A DNA stretch of 64,000 nucleotides from contig JAEUSU010000023.1 of assembly GCA_016788635.1 (NCBI GenBank), positions 62,001 through 126,000 on the forward strand. Reading direction: 5' to 3'. The notes beneath the pieces were generated by a model that did not search any database, was not told the origin of the DNA, and was given only the letters and a program-made list of their open reading frames with translations. Both the position numbers and the translations under genes were made by a program. This document shows positions 59,601 through 64,000 of the stretch, in pieces (the stretch's first letter is position 1; every line of letters starts with the position of its first letter). Origin of the DNA: Flavobacteriales bacterium. Lineage in GTDB: Bacteria > Bacteroidota > Bacteroidia > Flavobacteriales_F > PHOS-HE28.

Positions 59601-60066
59601 TGCGCAGCACCACCCACCCATCGGATCGGAGATCATTGGTCAACTGCGTCAGCTCGTTCGCCAATGCGCTGGTGAAGGTGTTGTCCACCACGAGCACGAT
59701 CTTCCCGCGGAAGTCAGCCAAGGGCACCTGTATGCCCGAGCAGATGTAGCCCTGGCCGGTGACCCCTGCGGCCACGCGGACCACCCTGTATTCATAGGCC
59801 GTTCCCACGGTCACGGCATTGTCCTGATAGGTGGTGGCGGTGGCCGCCGGCGTCGCGATCGCCACACCCCAAGAAGTGGCGCTCACCAGCTTCCGGTGAA
59901 TGGTGATCGAGGTGGTGCCCGACAAGGCGTTCCAGGAAAGGGTGATGCCCGCCGGGCTGCTTTGCACGGTGGCACTGAGCTGCACTGCGGCAGCCTGCGA
60001 ACTCGTTTGACCGAAGGCCTGAACAGCGAACAACAGGCCGAGCAACGCGATGGTGGGACGCAGCAT
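56620..60066 (-). CDS. Giant T9SS-sorted surface protein with C25-like region and Ig-like repeats
   Basis: 1148 residues. Signal peptide (MLRPTIALLGLLFAVQAFGQ), an Fn3-like domain (about 25-110), then a large region with VFLVGHVPVPYSG, HSEHQGAWPCDGYYGEMNG and AAMSAGGAFNMSCGSYFGDW, whose layout recalls C25 (gingipain-type) cysteine peptidases with a Cys in the MSCGS position. The usual YxGHG histidine position reads YYSGGG instead, so activity is uncertain. A second Fn3-like domain, a Cys-rich linker and two near-identical Ig-like repeats (period 237 bp, about 57726-58200) follow. The end is a T9SS type A sorting domain (VSVFPNPVSSAATFVIVG). A perfect TAGCTTTG -7 box lies about 190 bp upstream. 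Confidence 0.85.
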   Translation of the reverse strand: MLRPTIALLGLLFAVQAFGQTSSQAAAVQLSATVQSSPAGITLSWNALSGTTSITIHRKLVSATSWGVAIATPAATATTYQDNAVTVGTAYEYRVVRVAAGVTGQGYICSGIQVPLADFRGKIVLVVDNTFTSALANELTQLTNDLRSDGWVVLRSDVSRTASVTSVRNTIMSHYNADPANVKAVFLVGHVPVPYSGNIAPDGHSEHQGAWPCDGYYGEMNGTWTDNTVNNNTSQRVENRNIPGDGRFDQSSFPSALELQVGRVDFFDMPAFALNETELLRAYLVKLHGYKVNQWAPLPRGIVFDNLQWVANPLAGSAWRNIPPMVGAAQVAQPNVYAGAFNTLINNQSYLWTYYSGGGLQAYEGSTLTYNGADLAGSTQHYAAMSAGGAFNMSCGSYFGDWDNKNNFLRAPLASGSGLTSCWAGIPGWYFHHMGLGENIGLGTLLTMNNTALYTPLNDGWQGSGLGRTHLALMGDPTLRLKMIAPPANLIVTNVAGNASFTWTAAPGSVDGYHLYRFNASNGTITRLTTTPVTGTSFTSATVPFSAGTEYMVRAVKLQVDPAGSYLNLSLGAIATSSGSASPAVDCHGAVGGTALPGTPCNDGNACTTNDTWNASCQCVGTSISPVASLTAGGPTTFCSGGHVVLNASTGSGYTYVWRRNGTTISGAAASSYTATQAGSYTVTISNGTCPTTSAAISVSVGTMPAVALTSVGSTSFCTGGSVVLNASTGSGYAYAWQRNGTTITGATASSYTATQAGSYAVTVSNAGCSATTSAITVTVHTLPAATCTSNASNATVNVAVTGGMAPYAYSWNTSPVQATATATVSASGSYVATVTDARGCVAACTASITLPATASCNGIRTETQAVWGGTASGTNPAAYLVANFAAAFPPPGYLQIGCGSRKLRLTTASAVLAFLPSNGSVARLPYGTLQNPGTSYSNKFAGELVALKLSVRFDEMTASFSPATVLLKNMVIASGTYAGWTVQQLISAADAAIGSCNSSYSRSALHTALAAVNNGYQGGAMNSGYLVCPGASGMVETGTGEDASNIDEEALPVVADTDTEKEGLVVSVFPNPVSSAATFVIVGAVEEGNTTLELYSANGLAVGRSVIGSATAAELRYNWDARSLAPGIYFYKVLNGDQIATGRVVVQ
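57726..58200. repeat. Two tandem Ig-like repeats, period 237 bp, in the giant T9SS gene
   Basis: The translated units share FCxGGxVVLNASTGSGYxYxW, RNGTTIxGAxASSYTATQAG and SYxVTxSN. DNA identity is high, for example 57809-57900 against 58046-58137. Recent duplication or homogenisation by recombination is likely. Confidence 0.8.
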
Positions 60067-60255
60067 GTCCTTGCGGTTTTGGTTCGTTCCTATTCCTTCC
60101 TACATGTGGGTGCGTATGCAGCGGCGGGTGCTGCATCCGCGATCACCTTGCACGGGCCATCCGGTCAGAGATGACCAATCCGTGCCTTCACGAAGAACTT
60201 CCACACCGCACATTCAGATCCGCCATGCCGCATGTGGTCGTGCTCCGGTCGGCGA

Positions 60256-60263
60256 CAAAGCTA
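60256..60263 (-). promoter_or_regulatory. Perfect -7 box TAGCTTTG of the giant T9SS gene
   Basis: Exact TAnnTTTG on the minus strand, giving a leader of about 185 bases to the ATG at 60066. The palindromic element (60293-60313) lies 29 bp upstream of it, an activator-like position. Confidence 0.45.
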
Positions 60264-60292
60264 GGATCTGACAAAACGCGATGTCGCGCTAC

Positions 60293-60313
60293 AACCCTCG
60301 TCAATACTGGGTT
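60293..60313. promoter_or_regulatory. Palindromic 21-bp element upstream of the giant T9SS promoter
   Basis: Reads AACCCTCGTCAATACTGGGT on the plus strand (first 20 of 21 bases). The reverse complement matches 51164-51185 with one indel and one substitution. Confidence 0.5.
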
Positions 60314-60590
60314 CCCGAACTACTCGACGGCCGTGATCGATGATCCATCCGGCAGGTGCGATCGCTCGTGATCGGAAAATGACGATCCGTCGGAAGCTGC
60401 CTCAATTCTTCCAAATGCGGATCACACCCGCTCAATCACCGGATCCCTTCGACGATGAAAGAGCTTCACCAGATCGTACTACAGCGGACATCCTGATCAT
60501 CACCCGGATGCGCTCCAAGCCATGAGCGTTCCTTGATGGACCAGGTCGGTGTGTGACCGGAAGCCGTGGACCTTGATGGCCGAACGATCA

Positions 60591-61688
60591 CTAAACGTTG
60601 AAGAGGAAGTGCATCACGTCGCCATCCTTCACGATGTACTCCTTGCCCTCGACGCGCAGTTTGCCAGCGGCACGACAAGCGGCCTCACTGCCGTATTTCA
60701 CGAAGTCCTCGTAGCTCATCACCTCGGCACGGATGTAGCCCTTCTCAAAATCAGTGTGGATGACCCCGGCGGCCTTGGGCCCGGTATCTCCCTGATGGAT
60801 GGTCCACGCACGCACCTCCTGCACGCCGGCGGTGAAATAGGTCTGCAGCTTCAGCAGATGGTAGGCGGCATGGATGAGCTTGTTGACGCCGGGCTCCTCC
60901 AGGCCCATGTCCTTCAGGAACATCTCCCGCTCCTCCTTGGTGTCCAGGCCGGTGATCTCGGCCTCAATGGCTGCCGTGACAAAGATGACCTCGGCGTTCT
61001 CGTTCGCCACGGCGGACCTCACCGCATCCACGTAGCGATTGCCGGTCACGGCGCTCTTCTCATCCACATTGCACACGTACATCACCGGCTTGGTGGTGAG
61101 CAGCTGGAACTCGTTCACCAGCGCGGGATCATCATTGACGGAGATCACGGTGCGGGCGCTTTCACCCTTAAGCAACGCAGCACGGATGCGCACCAGCAGG
61201 TCGTGGCGGCGCTTGGCCTCCTTCTCACCGATCTGGGCCTGCTTCTCCACCTTCTTGATGCGGGCCTCCACGGTCTCCAGGTCCTTCAATTGCAGTTCAA
61301 TGTCAATGACCTCCTTGTCGCGCACCGGATCCACGCTGCCGTCCACGTGCACCACGTTGGGGTCGTCGAAACAACGGAGCACGTGCAGGATGGCATCACA
61401 CTCCCGGATGTTGCCCAGGAACTGGTTCCCAAGGCCCTCGCCCTTGCTGGCACCCTTCACCAGCCCGGCGATGTCCACGATCTCCACCGTGGTGGGCACG
61501 ATGCGTTGGGGCTTCACCAGCTCGGCCAGTTTGTTGAGTCGTTCATCAGGCACGGTGATGGTGCCCACGTTCGGCTCGATGGTGCAGAAGGGGAAGTTGG
61601 CCGCCTGGGCCTTGGCGTTGCTCAGGCAGTTGAACAGGGTGCTTTTGCCCACATTGGGCAGGCCTACGATACCGCACTTCAATCCCAT
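60591..61688 (-). CDS. ychF: YchF/Ola1-type GTPase family ATPase
   Basis: P-loop ATPase of the YchF family, implicated in ribosome association and stress control. 365 residues, the standard length. G1 GLPNVGKSTLFNCLS near 9, G3 DIAGLVKGASKGEGLGNQFL near 70 and NVDE near 205 in place of NKxD, the YchF trait that favours ATP. The C-terminus is the TGS domain (RAWTIHQGDTGPKAAGVIHT, EGKEYIVKDGDVMHFLFNV). The gene stands alone, 49 bp after tRNA-Arg on the same strand. Confidence 0.96.
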   Translation of the reverse strand: MGLKCGIVGLPNVGKSTLFNCLSNAKAQAANFPFCTIEPNVGTITVPDERLNKLAELVKPQRIVPTTVEIVDIAGLVKGASKGEGLGNQFLGNIRECDAILHVLRCFDDPNVVHVDGSVDPVRDKEVIDIELQLKDLETVEARIKKVEKQAQIGEKEAKRRHDLLVRIRAALLKGESARTVISVNDDPALVNEFQLLTTKPVMYVCNVDEKSAVTGNRYVDAVRSAVANENAEVIFVTAAIEAEITGLDTKEEREMFLKDMGLEEPGVNKLIHAAYHLLKLQTYFTAGVQEVRAWTIHQGDTGPKAAGVIHTDFEKGYIRAEVMSYEDFVKYGSEAACRAAGKLRVEGKEYIVKDGDVMHFLFNV

Positions 61689-61701
61689 GGTGTTCCAATG
61701 C

Positions 61702-61725
61702 GAAGGGTGCCTCGCGGCACCCTTC
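61702..61725 (-). terminator. Hairpin between tRNA-Arg and ychF
   Basis: Arms GAAGGGTGCC (61702-61711) and GGCACCCTTC (61716-61725) form a 10-bp stem with a 4-base loop. There is no T-run after it on the minus strand, so termination may be partial. Confidence 0.55.
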
Positions 61726-61733
61726 CGATGTGT

Positions 61734-61810
61734 TGGCGGACCCGTAGGGATTCGAACCCCAAACCTTCTGATCCGTAGTCAGATGCTCTATCCAATTGAG
61801 CTACGGGTCC
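61734..61810 (-). tRNA. tRNA-Arg (anticodon ACG) with encoded CCA
   Basis: On the minus strand: acceptor GGACCCG/CGGGTCC, D-arm GCTC..GAGC, anticodon stem TCTGA/TCAGA with loop CTACGGA (anticodon ACG), T-arm GGGGTTCGAATCCC. Discriminator G73 at 61737 and CCA at 61736-61734 are encoded. A34 is expected to be edited to inosine. Confidence 0.95.
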
Positions 61811-61822
61811 TGAATGAGGGCG

Positions 61823-61830
61823 CGAATATA
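61823..61830 (-). promoter_or_regulatory. -7 box TATATTCG of tRNA-Arg
   Basis: Minus-strand box ending 12 bp before the first tRNA base (61810), the same distance as at tRNA-Ala. Confidence 0.45.
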
Positions 61831-61856
61831 CACGCTTCGCCCGGATACCCCCACCC

Positions 61857-62648
61857 TCAGGGCTTGTAGTACTTGAGGGCCTCGGGCATGAAGGCCTCCA
61901 GGTCGCGCATGCGGGTCTCGTCGCCCGGGTGCGTGCTGAGGATCTCCGGCGGTTTGCCCCCACCCAGGGCTGCCATTCGCTCCCAGAACTTCGGAGCCTC
62001 CCGGGGGTCATAACCGGCTGCGGCCATGAAGATCAAGCCCATCTTGTCCGCTTCACTTTCGTGCTTGCGTGAATAGGCCAGCATGCCGAGCTGCGAACCG
62101 ATGCCATAGGACTGCAGGAAGATGTCCCGCGCCAGGCCGGGGTTCTGACCCATGAGCACGTCAAGGGTCATTCCCGCACCCTGAATGGCCATGCCCTGGC
62201 TCATGCGCTCATTGCCATGGCGGGCAATGGCATGCGCCACCTCGTGGCCCATCACCACGGCCAGCCCCGCATCATCCTTCGTTATGGGCAAAATGCCGGT
62301 GTAGAACACCACCTTGCCGCCGGGCATGCACCAGGCGTTCACGGTGGCATCGTCCACCACATTGAAGGCCCATTCGAAGCCTTCCACCCGCTTGCTTTGG
62401 TGGTGATGGTGGAGGTAGTCGGTGGCCGCCTGGCGGATGCGTTCGCCGACACGGCGCACCTGCACCACACGGGGATCGCTGGCGGGCAGCGGCGGTTGTT
62501 GCTGAAGGAACTCCTGGTAGGCGGTCATGCTCATGCCGAGCAGCTCGCTCTCCGGCAGCAGGTTCAGTTGTTTGCGCCCGGTGACGGGCACACGCGTGCA
62601 GGCATGCAGCAGCACCACCGCAGCCAGCAGCAGGGGTCGTTTCACCAT
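61857..62648 (-). CDS. M48-family metallopeptidase lipoprotein
   Basis: 263 residues from the ATG at 62648, which opens a lipoprotein signal (MVKRPLLLAAVVLLHACTRV, Cys near 17). The zinc site HEVAHAIARHG near 137 and ESEADKMG near 200 (third ligand Glu) are intact. The segments WAFNVVDDATVNAWCMPGGK and VFYTGILPI match the M48/BepA-LoiP type of periplasmic outer-membrane quality-control proteases. The stop of clpS lies 4 bp upstream, so the two are co-transcribed. Confidence 0.92.
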   Translation of the reverse strand: MVKRPLLLAAVVLLHACTRVPVTGRKQLNLLPESELLGMSMTAYQEFLQQQPPLPASDPRVVQVRRVGERIRQAATDYLHHHHQSKRVEGFEWAFNVVDDATVNAWCMPGGKVVFYTGILPITKDDAGLAVVMGHEVAHAIARHGNERMSQGMAIQGAGMTLDVLMGQNPGLARDIFLQSYGIGSQLGMLAYSRKHESEADKMGLIFMAAAGYDPREAPKFWERMAALGGGKPPEILSTHPGDETRMRDLEAFMPEALKYYKP

Positions 62649-62652
62649 CGGT

Positions 62653-62934
62653 TCAATTGATATCCGCACTGAGCCCTCGTTGATGCAAAGCCGAGCACAT
62701 GGGCTCCAGCTTGTCGAAGGTGCCGCGCTTCACGCTGCACTTCCCGTTGTGGTGCACGATCCAGGCGCATTGCTCCGCCTGCAACAGTTCGTGATCGCAG
62801 ATCTCGCACAGGCAGTCGATCACGTGGTCGAAGGTGTTCACGTCGTCGTTATACAACACCAGCTCGCGCATGGGGCCGTGCTCCAGCAGGACCTCCTCCA
62901 GCAGTGCTTCCTCGGGGTTCAGGTAGGGGGGCAT
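62653..62934 (-). CDS. clpS: ATP-dependent Clp protease adaptor ClpS
   Basis: 93 residues; delivers N-degron substrates to ClpAP/ClpCP. The characteristic ELVLYNDDVNTFDHVIDCL near 24-42 includes the N-degron-binding Asn/Asp pair. The C-terminal half (EQCAWIVHHNGKCSVKRGTF) completes the small alpha-beta fold. A perfect TATTTTTG -7 box lies 16 bp upstream. The M48 protease gene follows after 4 bp, so clpS starts this operon. Confidence 0.93.
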   Translation of the reverse strand: MPPYLNPEEALLEEVLLEHGPMRELVLYNDDVNTFDHVIDCLCEICDHELLQAEQCAWIVHHNGKCSVKRGTFDKLEPMCSALHQRGLSADIN

Positions 62935-62950
62935 GGTCGGGATATCCGCA

Positions 62951-62958
62951 CAAAAATA
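62951..62958 (-). promoter_or_regulatory. Perfect -7 box TATTTTTG for clpS
   Basis: Exact TAnnTTTG match on the minus strand, ending 16 bp before the ATG at 62934. Confidence 0.55.
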
Positions 62959-62978
62959 ACCGCAGATGCACCTTCCGC

Positions 62979-64000
62979 TCAGGGCGTGACCAATGCGGGA
63001 TCCACCAGGATCTCCACCCCGTGCCTGGCGAGCAGCGCACGCGCATCACGCAGCGGAATGCGTTTGCCGTTGAGGTAGGCGGTGATGAACGCATCGGTGA
63101 CCCCCTGCCCCACGGCCTGTTCGCGGCGCACGCGTACGGGGTCCATGTCGCGGTAGATGCCCGTGGTGTAGCGGATCTTGCCGGTCTCGGTGCGTTCGCT
63201 GTTGAGCGGTGTGACACCGAAGAGCTTGTCGAGCGCTACAGGTTTGGAGTACACGCCCACCTGCACGGTGAAGAACAACCCGCGGATCACCTCCACCTGT
63301 TTGGCGGGTGCGACCCCCGGCACATTGTAGTAGTCCGCAGCGGTGGGCTCTGGCGTGAAGGATGTTACGATCTCCTTCGCACTCGCAGGGTAGCGGTTAA
63401 GCACCTGCTCGTCCGTTGCATCGGGTGCGGCATTGGCAGCACCCGGCACGGTCGCGGACGCAGGGGACTGGATCATCACCGGTGCCGTGGCCACCGGTCT
63501 GCTTTCCGGGCGTTGGGCGGGCACAGGGGTCGCAACAGCCACCTCGGTCGCCGGACGTTCCGAAGGGCGAGCGGCCACTGTGGGGGCGGGCTGGGCGCGG
63601 CCTTCAGCCGCCAACCGCCGCTCCGCTTCGGCAAAAGAGACACGCTGGCCGTCCACATACACCACCACGAAGGCATCGCGATAACCGCGCTGGCGCACCT
63701 TGTCCCGTGCATTGACCGCCGTGCTCATTTCATGGAACATGCCCGCGGTGTAGCGCACCAGGTCCGCACCGACCTGTTCGCCCATCACGGGTTCCAGATC
63801 GCTGAAGGTCTCCATCGGTATCGGCTTGCGGAAGGCACCGATCTGCACGGCATACACCACACCCTTTGGTCGGGCCACATCCATGGGTATGGCCGCCATG
63901 CGTTTCTCTGTGGCAGGCTTCAGCACAAAGAGGTCTTCTTCAAGCCTCTCTGGCACGTTCAAGTACCAGGCATCCGCAGGGATGGCGGTCGGGCGCACCG
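62979..64000 (-). CDS. SPOR-like-domain protein, 5' end outside window
   Basis: The frame is open to the end of the window, so the start is missing; a GTG at 63998 is only an internal codon. Two related modules are visible: GVVYAVQIGAFRKPIPMETF with DLVRYTAGMFHEMSTAVNAR, and LFFTVQVGVYSKPVALDKLF with KIRYTTGIYRDMDPVRVRRE. Each resembles a SPOR-type peptidoglycan-binding repeat (VQxGxFxKP). A Pro/Ala-rich linker separates them. Probable periplasmic peptidoglycan-associated protein. Confidence 0.65.
   Translation of the reverse strand, partial: VRPTAIPADAWYLNVPERLEEDLFVLKPATEKRMAAIPMDVARPKGVVYAVQIGAFRKPIPMETFSDLEPVMGEQVGADLVRYTAGMFHEMSTAVNARDKVRQRGYRDAFVVVYVDGQRVSFAEAERRLAAEGRAQPAPTVAARPSERPATEVAVATPVPAQRPESRPVATAPVMIQSPASATVPGAANAAPDATDEQVLNRYPASAKEIVTSFTPEPTAADYYNVPGVAPAKQVEVIRGLFFTVQVGVYSKPVALDKLFGVTPLNSERTETGKIRYTTGIYRDMDPVRVRREQAVGQGVTDAFITAYLNGKRIPLRDARALLARHGVEILVDPALVTP

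Larger units (their letters stand above)
60067..60590. other. 524-bp intergenic region with promoter and palindromic element
   Basis: Between ychF and the giant T9SS gene. It contains a perfect minus-strand TAGCTTTG -7 box (60256-60263) and the palindromic element shared with the parE leader (60293-60313). Nothing else that looks like a gene or RNA was found. Confidence 0.5.

Noticed and set aside
61702-61725. Riboswitch or leader of ychF
   Set aside because: Only a simple 10-bp hairpin directly after tRNA-Arg; no conserved aptamer core was recognised.

Overview
The window looks like chromosome of a GC-rich (estimated by eye, about 60-65 % GC) member of the Bacteroidota, probably related to Flavobacteriales or another T9SS-bearing lineage. 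The signs are several secreted proteins that end in type IX secretion (T9SS) sorting domains, phylum-typical families (choice-of-anchor L, DUF4412, BatA-like aerotolerance protein, one-chain E1 alpha/beta dehydrogenase, a dihydroorotase-like protein without HxH), and recurring TAnnTTTG -7 promoter elements next to start codons. There is no rRNA, CRISPR array, IS element, prophage or recognisable defence system. Most of it is housekeeping genome with dense, often overlapping genes.

Layout. 1-4.4 kb: end of a T9SS cargo gene, a strong terminator, a TPR-sensor adenylate cyclase and small envelope proteins. 4.4-12.5 kb: a fused TPP-dependent 2-oxoacid dehydrogenase E1, a carboxypeptidase-regulatory-like outer-membrane or secreted protein, a DUF1801 protein, a choice-of-anchor L cargo protein and a large membrane/TPR protein. 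12.5-19.4 kb (minus strand): a holin-X/YtxH envelope-stress-like trio, an agmatinase-family ureohydrolase, a CHX/Kha1-type cation:proton antiporter and a padR-pspC pair. 19.5-24.6 kb: citrate synthase, a DUF4412 protein, a glycosyltransferase, a T9SS cargo protein and a TIGR02757 protein. 24.6-33.2 kb: an FG-GAP T9SS protein, an APC permease, then a BatA-like/dihydroorotase-like pair and an FkbM methyltransferase. 33.2-40 kb: a TPR lipoprotein with peptide deformylase, ruvX, dapD, a GT9 glycosyltransferase, a tRNA nucleotidyltransferase, a pRiA4b ORF-3-like protein and miaA. 40-45 kb: a redoxin/PP2C phosphatase pair and an Fe3+-type ABC binding protein plus permease without its ATPase, then tRNA-Ala(CGC). 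45-51 kb: a parE-X-lipoprotein-parC operon. 51-60 kb: a metzincin protease with a dockerin-like tail, an M3 peptidase and a giant T9SS protein with a C25-like region. 60.6-64 kb: ychF, tRNA-Arg(ACG), an M48 lipoprotein, clpS and a SPOR-like protein cut by the window end.

The most notable signals are not single genes. (1) Several unrelated families of short palindromic or tandem repeats lie in the window. Two have entered coding sequence in frame, a 3 x 21 bp repeat in the catalytic head of the tRNA nucleotidyltransferase and a palindrome in the C-terminal part of the agmatinase. (2) Many genes have a TAnnTTTG-like -7 box only 3-8 bp before the start codon, which predicts leaderless or nearly leaderless mRNAs. 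(3) A 21-22 bp near-identical palindromic element occurs upstream of both parE and the giant T9SS gene. (4) Two unknown envelope proteins are embedded, with overlapping ends, inside the topoisomerase IV operon. Functions are inferred from sequence motifs by eye; no database search was run.
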